Both the position numbers and the translations under genes were made by a program. This document shows, piece after piece, positions 9,400 through 17,481 of a DNA stretch of 64,000 bases. Location of the stretch: contig CM075350.1 in assembly GCA_037693485.1 (NCBI GenBank), forward strand, positions 59,252,001-59,316,000. Reading direction: 5' to 3'. The first letter of the stretch is position 1, and every line of letters starts with the position of its first letter. The notes under the pieces are model-generated. The model was given only the letters and a program-made list of their open reading frames with translations, was not told where the DNA came from and did not search any database. This DNA is from Kitagawia praeruptora (Eukaryota; Streptophyta; Magnoliopsida; Apiales; Apiaceae).

Positions 9400-9787
9400 T
9401 TTATTTTATTTCAATTGTTAAATGTAAAATTCGAGAAAAATGAAAAATATTTTTTTTCCCAAAATTTTATTTTAAAACTTGACAAAATTTGCATTTAAAA
9501 ATCGAATAAAGGCATAAATTATATTTCATTCCTGATAATTAATTTAAAATTCGAGAAAAATGGGAAAAAAAATTCCGAGGTTTTTAACTAAAATTCGAAA
9601 GAAAGGATTAATTTAAAACAAAATTTGATGTTTTTTTTCGAATTTTGAAGCAATATTTTTTTTCATTTTTCTCGAATTTTACATTTAACAATTGAAATAA
9701 ATTGTAATTTTATCATTTTTCCAATTTTTATAATCAGGAAAAAAATAATAATAAAAAATTACTGTCGTCCGCAAGGTCTCATTGCGG
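9400..9787. mobile_element. Truncated foldback copy lacking the 5S domains
   Basis: The AT-rich outer-arm sequence (AAATGTAAAATTCGAG, then the ATTCCGAGG segment) is followed near 9,655 by its own inverted outer end, which finishes at the site 9769-9787. The inner 5S-containing parts are absent. The following hairpin is also only half present (GGGAGGAGAGAGAAAAGC at 9790-9807). Confidence 0.65.
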
Positions 9788-9843
9788 CAGGGAGGAGAGA
9801 GAAAAGCTACTGGACTCCCCCCTGCCGCAATGAGGCGTTGCGG
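9769..9843. repeat. CCGCAA-N7-TTGCGG sites (2) at a foldback boundary
   Basis: Exact sites at 9769-9787 (spacer GGTCTCA) and 9825-9843 (spacer TGAGGCG), separated by a half-hairpin. Confidence 0.9.
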
Positions 9844-10292
9844 ATGGCAGTAATTTTTTATTATTATTTATGTCCTGATTATAAAATTTTGAAAATGATC
9901 AAGTTACAATTTATTTCAATTGTTAAATGTAAAATTCGAGAAAAATGAAAAAAAATATTTTTTTCCCAAAATTTTATTTTAAAACTTGACAAAATTTGCA
10001 TTTAAAAATCGAAAAAAGGCATAAATTATATTTCATTCCTGATAATTAATTTAAAATTCGAGAAAAATGGGAAAAAAAATTCCGAGGTTTTTAACTAAAA
10101 TTCGAAATAATTTAAAACAAAATTTGATGTTTTTTTCCGAATTTTGAAGCAATAATTATAAATAAATAATTTAAAATATTATTACTTAAAAAAATATTGA
10201 AATATGAGCGGAATTCATTTCACATTCATATATGAACGGTTGCTAAAGTTAACAGATGTGGCATTCCTGGCCGAGCGGGTTGTTGCGAATCG

Positions 10293-10358
10293 AAACTCCG
10301 AGGTTAAGCGTGCTTGGGCTAGAGCAAATCTGGGATGGGTGACCCCCTGGGAAGTTCC
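10293..10358 (+). other. 5S rRNA-derived domain, copy 3
   Basis: Same A-box, intermediate element and C-box as copy 1, followed by T-runs. Only the 3' half of 5S rRNA is present. Confidence 0.85.
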
Positions 10359-10523
10359 CTTTTTCCAATTTTTTTGTTTTTAAGTTTGCTCAAAAAAATT
10401 ATTATCTAATTTTTCTGAATCTATTAAATTAATTTTTCCTGGGACATTTGGATTAAAATATAAGTTTAAAACAAATTTATCTAATTTTTTTATACAAAAT
10501 TAAAAAAAATAAATTAGAAAAAA

Positions 10524-10588
10524 GGAACTTCCCAGGGGTCACCCATCCCAGAATTGCTCTAGCCCAAGCACGCTTAACCTCGGAGTTT
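10524..10588 (-). other. 5S rRNA-derived domain, copy 4
   Basis: Inverted partner of copy 3 with the internal control region intact; it reads toward copy 3. Confidence 0.85.
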
Positions 10589-10994
10589 CTATTCGCAACA
10601 ACCCGCTCGGCCAGGAATGCCACATCTGTCAACTTTAGCAACCGTTCATATATGAATCCGAAATGAATTCCGCTCATATTTCAATATTTTTTAAGTAATA
10701 ATATTTTAAATTATTTATTTATAATTATTGCTTTAAAATTCGAAAAAAACATCAATTTTTTTAAATTAATCCTTTCTTTCGAATTTTAAATTGAAAAACT
10801 GGAATTTTTTTTTCCCACTTTTCTCTAATTTTAAATTAATTATTAGGAATAAAATAAAATATAATTTTGGGGAAAAAATTTTTTTTTGTCATTTTTCTCG
10901 AATTTTACATTTAACAATTGAAATAAATTGTAATTTTATCATTTTTCCAATTTTTATAATCAGGAAATAAATAATAATAAAAAATTACTGCCAT

Positions 10995-11154
10995 CCGCAA
11001 CGCCTCATTGCGGCAGGGGGGGGTCCAGTAGCTTTTCTCTCTCCTCCCCTGTTTTCTCCTGTGACAGGGGAAAACAGGGGAGGAGAGAGAAAAGCTACTG
11101 GACTCCCCCCTGCCGCAATGAGGCGTTGCGGATATCCGCAATGACTCCTTGCGG
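10995..11154. repeat. CCGCAA-N7-TTGCGG sites and second boundary hairpin
   Basis: Exact sites at 10995-11013, 11113-11131 and 11136-11154. Bases 10995-11131 form a hairpin around 11062-11064 with the same TTTTCTCCTG/CAGGGGAAAA apex as the hairpin at 7283-7424; the first and second sites pair with each other. Confidence 0.9.
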
Positions 11155-11415
11155 CTATGTTTTGTTTTTTTTTTTTTAAAAGTCAGCTTGTTTTTTCTTT
11201 TACCCAGTAAAAACAGACAGCAAAAAAAACTGCAATAAGGATATCTGTTTTTACTGCTTCCCATCTACATTTTATAAAACCTGTTTGAACCACATAAACG
11301 CGAAATACCATATCAACACAATCCCAACCAATATAAATACAACAATGCAACTACCTATTTTCAAAGCAAAATTAACAAAATAATAATACAATCAAATAGA
11401 CAAGATCAAATTTAA
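11155..11415 (-). other. Probable 3' UTR of the Ulp1-type exons
   Basis: AT-rich, with poly-T near 11165-11178 and several AATAAA-like strings on the minus strand. It lies between the Ulp1 stop codon and the site cluster. No other gene is seen. Confidence 0.4.
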
Positions 11416-12038
11416 CTAAAGTCCCATCTGCCTTTGTTGTAACCCGGCAATAGTCATTTTCCGTGCTTCCCCTTTAAAAAGCTCCCAAGCTATGCGATAC
11501 CGGAAAGTCAAAATATCATATACTGGGTGCCACATTGCATCTTTCAATGATATGCCGCCAAGTATAGCATCCATATACTTGCAAACGTACACGCCACAAT
11601 CAGAGCCGCCTTGTTGCTTCGGTCGATCCTTAATGAACTTCACATCCATGAAACTGTCTTCAGCAAATCTCAAAGGTTCCAAGAAATGAAGCATGCACGG
11701 CAATAATTTTTCCTACAAATTTACCACAAAAAATTAAAAACATATTCAAGAAGAAGACATATTTAAAAAACATTGCATAAGATTACCATGACATAAATCT
11801 CCTTGGCGTACACCTTTCGTAAGTCACAATAAGATCCATGGTCCCGGAGAGGATCAATTAAGAGCAATTTCATTCGTTCAAGGTCCACAACAAACAAAAA
11901 CCAATGACCACCTGTGCATACGGGGAACATAGCAACATCACACAAGTGTATTGGTGGCCCAAACTGTTGGTCTTGATAGATATTATAGAAATTTTCTTGC
12001 TCTTTCAACCTCTCTGGAGTTTTACAATTTGGATGCAT
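11416..12038 (-). CDS. Ulp1/C48-type cysteine protease, C-terminal catalytic exons
   Basis: SUMO-protease-like (peptidase C48) domain of the kind often carried by plant MULE and CACTA elements. Two exons: 12038-11787 and 11712-11416, with a 74-bp GT-AG intron (ATG|GTAATC ... TTTGTAG|GAAAAA) that keeps the frame. The catalytic order is visible: His in GGHWFLFVVDL, Asp in LLLIDPLRD, and the Gln/Cys pair in KQQGGSDCGVYVCKY. Upstream is a strong acceptor (TTTTCTCTTTTTTGCAG at 12039), so these are internal and terminal exons, not a complete gene. The natural upstream partner is the plant mobile domain exon at 13858-14313, but a direct splice would be out of frame (phase 1 into phase 0, with an early stop). 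The middle of the gene is therefore missing. Confidence 0.75.
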
Positions 12039-12056
12039 CTGCAAAAAAGAGAAAAT

Positions 12057-12860
12057 AACCTTATTTCAATAATTTTGCATTTTAGACCTTTATTTCTATA
12101 TTTCTTGCATTTTATAACCTTATTTCAATAATTTTGCATTTTAGACCTTTATTTCTCTATTTCTCGCATTTTAGACCTTTATTTATCTATTTCTTGCATT
12201 TTAGACCTTTATTTCTATAATTTTGCATTTTAGACCTTTATTTCTATATTTCTTGCATTTTATAACCTTATTTCAATAATTTTGCATTTTAGACCTTTAT
12301 TTCTCTATTTCTCGCATTTTATAACCTTATTTCTATAATTTCGCATTTTAGACCTTTATTTCTCTATTTCTTGCATTTTAGACCTTTATTTCTCTATTTC
12401 TTGCATTTTAGACCTTTATTTCTATAATTTTGCATTTTAGACCTTTATTTCTATATTTCTTGCATTTTATAACCTTATTTCAATAATTTTGCATTTTAGA
12501 CCTTTATTTCTCTATTTCTCGCATTTTAGACCTTTATTTCTCTATTTCTTGCATTTTAAACCTTTATTTCTATAATTTTGCATTTTAGACCTTTATTTCT
12601 CTATTTCTTGCATTTTATAACCTTATTTATATAATTTTGCATTTTAGACCTTTATTTCTCTATTTCTCGCATTTTATAACCTTATTTCTCTATTTCTTGC
12701 ATTTTAGACCTTTATTTCTATAATTTTGCATTTTAGACCTTTATTTCTATTTCTTGCATTTTAGACCTTTATTTCTATAATTTTGCATTTTAGACCTTTA
12801 TTTCTCTATTTCTCGCATTTTATAACCTTATTTCTATAATTTCGCATTTTAGACCTTTAA
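12057..12860. repeat. 29-30-bp minisatellite array
   Basis: About 27 tandem units of the type CATTTTAGACCTTTATTTC plus CTATTTCTTG or TATAATTTTG endings. At 12,855-12,866 it meets the next array at a small palindrome, where the core motif flips strand. Confidence 0.9.
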
Positions 12861-13857
12861 GGACTAAAATGCAAGAAATTAGAATTTATGGACTAAAATG
12901 CAATAACTAGATAATTATCTTCCTAAATTGCAAAGAAATGAAAATTTAATGTATAACATGCAAGAATTAAACAAATTAAGGACTAAAATGCAAGAAATTA
13001 GAATTTATGGACTAAAATGCAATAACTAGATAATTATCTTCCTAAATTGCAAAGAAATGAAAATTTAATGTATAACATGCAAGAATTAAACAAATTAAGG
13101 ACTAAAATGCAAGAAATTAGAATTTATGGACTAAAATGCAATAACTAGATAATTATCTTCCTAAATTGCAAAGAAATGAAAATTTAATGTATAATATGCA
13201 AGAATTAAACAAATAAAGGATTAAAATGCAAGAAATTAGAATTTATGGGTTAAAATGCAATAAGTAGATAATTATCTTCCTAAATTGCAAAGAAATGATA
13301 ATTTAATGTATAACATGCAAGAATTAAACAAATTAAGGACTAAAATGCAAGAAATTAGAATTTATGGACTAAAATGTAATAACTAGATAATTATCTTCCA
13401 AAATTGCAAAGAAATGATAATTTAATGTATAACATGCAAGAATTAAACAAATTAAGGACTAAAATGCAAGAAATTAGAATTTATGGGTTAAAATGCAATA
13501 AGTAGATAATTATCTTCCTAAATTGCAAAGAAATGATAATTGAATGTATAACATGCAAGAATTAAACAAATTAAGGACTAAAATGCAAGAAATTAGAATT
13601 TATGGACTAAAATGTAATAACTAGATAATTATCTTCCAAAATTGCAAAGAAATGATAATTTAATGTATAACATGCAAGAATTAAACAAATTAAGGACTAA
13701 AATACAAGAAATTAGAATTTATGGACTAAAATGCAATAAGTAGATAATTATCTTCCTAAATTGCAAAGAAATGAAAATTTAATGTATAACATGCAAGAAT
13801 TAAACATGTTAAGGACTAAAATGCAAGAAATTAGAATTTATGGACTAAAATTCAAAC
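12861..13857. repeat. 119-bp tandem array (8 units plus a partial ninth)
   Basis: Unit starts at 12861, 12980, 13099, 13218, 13337, 13456, 13575, 13694 and 13813. The period is exactly 119 bp every time, with only substitutions. Each unit contains GGACTAAAATGCAAGAAATT, the reverse complement of the TTTCTTGCATTTTAGACC core of the neighbouring array. On the minus strand both arrays lie in the interval between the PMD exon donor and the Ulp1 exon acceptor. Confidence 0.93.
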
Positions 13858-15001
13858 CTTTTTTATACATAGCTTTGCGTTCGGCCTCAGTCAACCTCAA
13901 ATCATGCCACTGTCTTAGCCAATATGGAAGCGGTGCGGAAAGCTCCGTATGAGTAACAGCACGACCACGAACAGGCAATCCCAATATCATGTAAACATCC
14001 TCTAGAGTGATGGTGATCTCACCAAATGGGAAATGAAAGGTGTTGGTCTCTGGCCTAAACCTCTCCACCAACGCCGTGATCAATCGGATGTCGTTCTGGG
14101 GAATCGAGCGTGGGTTAGTAAACGCTCGGAAACCCCAGTCTGACAGCAAACTAACCTGGGTGTCATCAAATACCCAATCGTCGAGGTTGGCTGTCAACTG
14201 GTAGACATCCAACTTCTCCCGCTCACCCCCCTGCCATATGTGACTGCTAATATGATCATCCTGCATGGTCAAGAGGGACCTATCGAGAGGCCCGCACTGC
14301 ATATCCATAGCATCTGCAATGTGCAAGATCAAAGAAATAAGGCACATTTCATAAACATGTACCAAAATTGGCTAAAATTATCATTCCATTAAGACATATT
14401 TAAAACATTAATAAATTAACACCGAATATAATTTATCAAATAAAATGCAGTACTAATATGTTAATTAATCAAAATTCAAATTAATAAATCATATTAATTC
14501 ATAAATTCGAATTTTAAACTCAAAAATTCAAATTAATAATTCAGAAAAATTCGAATTAAAATTTCCACAACTCATAAAAAAAATTATAATTATAATTTCA
14601 TAATTATAAACCCTAATAATTCGAATTAATTCATAGTTTTAATAAAAATTCGAATAATAATTCGAAACCTAATTCTAAATTGGGCATTTCGAGCTAATTC
14701 AACCTAATTAAAGATGAGAAACCCTAATTTCAACTCAATTGAGGGTAAAAGCCCTAATTTCAAACTAATGCAAACCAAAAATGGGTAAAATTCGAACTAT
14801 GAACCCTAATAATTCGATTTAATTCATGATTTTAACTAAAATGAAGCAAATAAACACCACCCACAGTTAAAAACGAATCAAACCATGTACATATAATCGT
14901 CAGTAGCAATGTATATAGTAGTGCGTGTGTGTATGTATAACTACGTGCGTGTGTGTAAGTGTCAATTAGAAGATACCTTGAGGAGGAAGATCGCCTGACA
15001 T
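13858..15001 (-). CDS. Plant mobile domain (PMD, MAIN-like) protein, 5' exons
   Basis: Exon 1 (15001-14977) encodes MSGDLPPQ plus one base. Exon 2 (14313-13858) continues in frame as D-AMDMQCGPLDR. The splice sites are good: CAAG|GTATCT and CTTGCACATTGCAG|ATGC. The PMD signature follows (LLSDWGFRAF, IPQNDIRLITALVERFRPET, HFPFGEITITLEDVYMILGLP). PMD proteins such as Arabidopsis MAIN/MAIL1 act in the nucleus in silencing and genome stability, and related domains occur in plant transposons. Only the first third or so of a typical domain is present. After the donor AAAAAAG|GTTTGA come the minisatellite arrays and then Ulp1-type exons on the same strand. This is most simply an element-borne PMD-Ulp1 gene whose middle exons were replaced by repeats. 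Confidence 0.72.
14314..14976 (-). other. Intron 1 of the PMD gene
   Basis: AT-rich, with many TTCGAATT-like words. It is bounded by GT at 14976 and AG at 14314 on the minus strand. No other feature seen. Confidence 0.6.
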
Positions 15002-15104
15002 TCTCAACTGTGTGTGTAAATCGCCCGGAATCGCCTGAATTCGCCTGAGAGTCGCCTGGAAATCGAGCTCTGTGATTAATTAGGTTCAGTTCGGGTCGCG
15101 GCAG

Positions 15105-15277
15105 CCGCAATGGGTGGTTGTATAAGACTCCTATCCGCATTGTATCATTGCGGTAATGATTTAAGGGTAAAAAAGTAATTCCATATTTTTATGTATCCGC
15201 ATTGTATCATTGCGGCAGTGATATAAGGGCAAACAAGTAATTTTAAATTTTCATTTATCCGCTATGTCTCCTTGCGG
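15105..15277. repeat. Degenerate CCGCAA-N7-TTGCGG sites in a 62-bp tandem repeat
   Basis: Sites at 15135-15153, 15197-15215 and 15259-15277 start exactly 62 bp apart, each with one mismatch (CCGCAT or CCGCTA arms). They are separated by related spacers with an AAGTAATT-type core. A decayed half-site is at 15105. The cluster lies upstream of the PMD start codon. Confidence 0.85.
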
Positions 15278-15550
15278 CATCAAATTGGAGGGTGAAAACG
15301 TAATTTCATATATTTACTTGTTTCAATATTTCAAATTAACAGGTTTTATTAATTTATTATTTTTATTACTTTTAATAAATATAAAACTATAATAATTTAT
15401 TTAAAATTTTATGTAATAATTCAAATTTTATAAACATTTTTATATTTTATAATGTATTAATTTACCAATTTTTTTAATTTTAATAAATAATAATAAAAAT
15501 AAAGGTATAAAAACGTAAAATAATATTTAAGGACCTGAGAGCGACACCTG

Positions 15551-15646
15551 CCGCCAACGTTCAATGCGGCCCATTCCTGCCGCAAGTTTTCATTGCGGCA
15601 TCCCTAAATTTTTTTTAAGTTTTCCTGCCGCAAGGGTTCATTGCGG
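15551..15646. repeat. Terminal cluster of CCGCAA-N7-TTGCGG sites
   Basis: Sites at 15551-15569 (two mismatches), 15580-15598 (exact) and 15628-15646 (exact). I noticed no further site to the right, so this is the probable right boundary of the element or cluster. No clear target-site duplication was found. Confidence 0.85.
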
Positions 15647-15857
15647 CAGTGTACGAGTTGGTGGTTGTGAGCCTTTTTCCAACCAACGGGGGCTGTGGAA
15701 GGGCACCCTATATATATATATACATATAATAGTTCGCAAAATTAAGTTATAAAATAATTATAAATTACTTTTATCTATTAATTAAATAATTAAATTTTTT
15801 CTCCTATTTAAATATTTTTTATAAATTTGACCCAATTTTAATGTTACATATTATATA
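15647..15857. other. AT-rich spacer
   Basis: Contains a short (TA)n tract near 15712-15725 and AT-rich DNA. No gene seen. Confidence 0.5.
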
Positions 15858-16171
15858 CTCCCTCCATCTCAGCCAGTTATTTACATGGCGGCTGGGCACG
15901 GAGGTCAAGGATAGTGGGTGTAAAGTGGGTGTAATATTGTTAAAATAAATGAGGTAGTGGATGTAATAGTGATAAAATAAGTGAAGTAGTGGGTGTAATA
16001 GTGATTTTATTGTTAAAATAAGTTAAGTAGTGGGTGAAATAGTGTAAAGTATTCTTAAAATAAGTGAAGTAGTGGGTGTAATAGTGTTAAAACTTACTAT
16101 TTTGGGTAATGTAAAGAAATGGTGGGACGGCTCAAAAAGGAAATTGTAAAGAAATGCATCGCACAGAGGAG
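15858..16171. mobile_element. Stowaway-like (Tc1/mariner) MITE
   Basis: Starts CTCCCTCCATC after a TA and ends GCACAGAGGAG before a TA, matching the Stowaway CTCCCTCC terminal signature with a TA target duplication. It is 314 bp long with an internal degenerate repeat (GTAGTGGGTGTAATAGTG). The terminal repeats are diverged, so it is an old copy. Confidence 0.7.
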
Positions 16172-17277
16172 TACTTGTTAACTGTTAAGTAATGAATTTG
16201 TAAAACTATTACTAAAATTTATTTCATATATTAACATGTCTAAGATTCTAAAATAATAAAATACTAGTAAATATTTGTAAAATTATGACCATATTTAATA
16301 AATTTACTCAATTTTTGTAAAATGTACATTAGAACAAATAAATAATAAACATATATAAAGTAACTTTTATCGTTTAAGTTTTTTATAGATAAAACAAATA
16401 GATTATCAGGAATTAGAGTTTTTACCAAATTATATTATATTTTTTGGAGATAACATTTTCATTTTTTCTATTTTTGTTTCCCTAACTCATTGTTATGACA
16501 ATTATTTTCAAACTTCAAAATTGTAAACTACATTCTGTAGGTTTTTGATTTAATCACGAAGATGTTCATTTTAATTTTTTTTTAAATAAATAGATTTATA
16601 TGTCTTAAATATCCTGTGAGTTTGGTCATTGGTGGTAGAGAAATATAGATGATATTTATAATGTCCATTATTAACCTAGAAAATACCAAATTTAATTATT
16701 ATTACACTCGATTCGATTCTAAGATTTATTATACAAGATTTATTTATTTTAATTTCTTAGAGGTTTGATTACATAATAATAAATAGTGTTTATTTATTAA
16801 ATATTTTTTTCATTCAATTATTTATAAATACATATTTAATAATACTTATTAATTATATTTATTCTTGATAATTTATTAATATTAATATTTTAATGAATTA
16901 ATATTCTTGAATACGTAAATTGAGATATGAAAGATTTTTAATGTTGATATACGTGAATTACGTGAGATGTAAAAGTTTTTTGAAATATTAATATATAAGA
17001 GGTATTTAAATAAGAAATACTCACACATTTTAAATGCTAAAAATTCACTAGGAGAGCAACACCTATCTAAACTGAAAGCTCCAGTTGACCAAATAGATTT
17101 ATTATTAGAATCAGTCAATTGTCCACGGATGGTCATGAGAAAGACGTCCTTCTTCATGGATAATCTTTCATATTAATATCATCAGATCAGCTTTTGCCCT
17201 TTAATCTAATGACAACCGTTTATATTAAAATTAAATTAAAGCAACTTCCTCGTAATATCATACAATAAAATTTGTTC
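16172..17277. other. AT-rich intergenic DNA upstream of raffinose synthase
   Basis: No convincing gene. One minus-strand stretch (17157 to about 17028) could be an orphan exon. Confidence 0.4.
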
Positions 17278-17284
17278 TATAAAT
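17278..17284 (+). promoter_or_regulatory. Putative TATA box of the raffinose synthase gene
   Basis: TATAAAT about 200 bp upstream of the ATG at 17482. It implies a 5' UTR of about 170 nt. Confidence 0.45.
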
Positions 17285-17481
17285 TTGATACTTCGAAGTT
17301 CGAACTCCCATAAGTTTGCTTCATAACACACTCAACATCTTAACAGGTCTTGCATTTCTTTGATCTCTCTGTCACTCTGTCTATACAAACGCCTTTTTCT
17401 TGTCTGAACTAAAAATTTTACCAAAATTTCAGTTGCATTTATTTTCCCTACACAATCTTCAGTTGCCGTTTGTGATATAAA

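Larger units (their letters stand above)
9825..11013. mobile_element. Foldback element with an inverted pair of 5S-like domains, copy 2
   Basis: Same architecture as 7404-8642: CCGCAA-N7-TTGCGG ends, AT-rich outer arms, inner 5S-like domains at 10293-10358 (+) and 10524-10588 (-), and an unmatched central spacer of about 150 bp. It closely resembles copy 1, with scattered substitutions and a shorter right outer arm. Confidence 0.8.

Noticed and set aside
7872..10588. Calling the 5S-like domains genuine 5S rRNA genes or ordinary Cassandra LTRs
   Set aside because: The 5' half of 5S is absent and the copies are in inverted foldback arms without direct LTRs, so neither label is supported by sequence alone.
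12861..13857. Regular array considered as CRISPR-like
   Set aside because: The units are contiguous 119-bp repeats with no unique spacers, in a plant genome. It is a minisatellite.
16882..17157. 91-aa minus-strand ORF upstream of raffinose synthase
   Set aside because: The first 43 codons look protein-like and could be an orphan exon, but there is no recognisable domain, partner exon or promoter.
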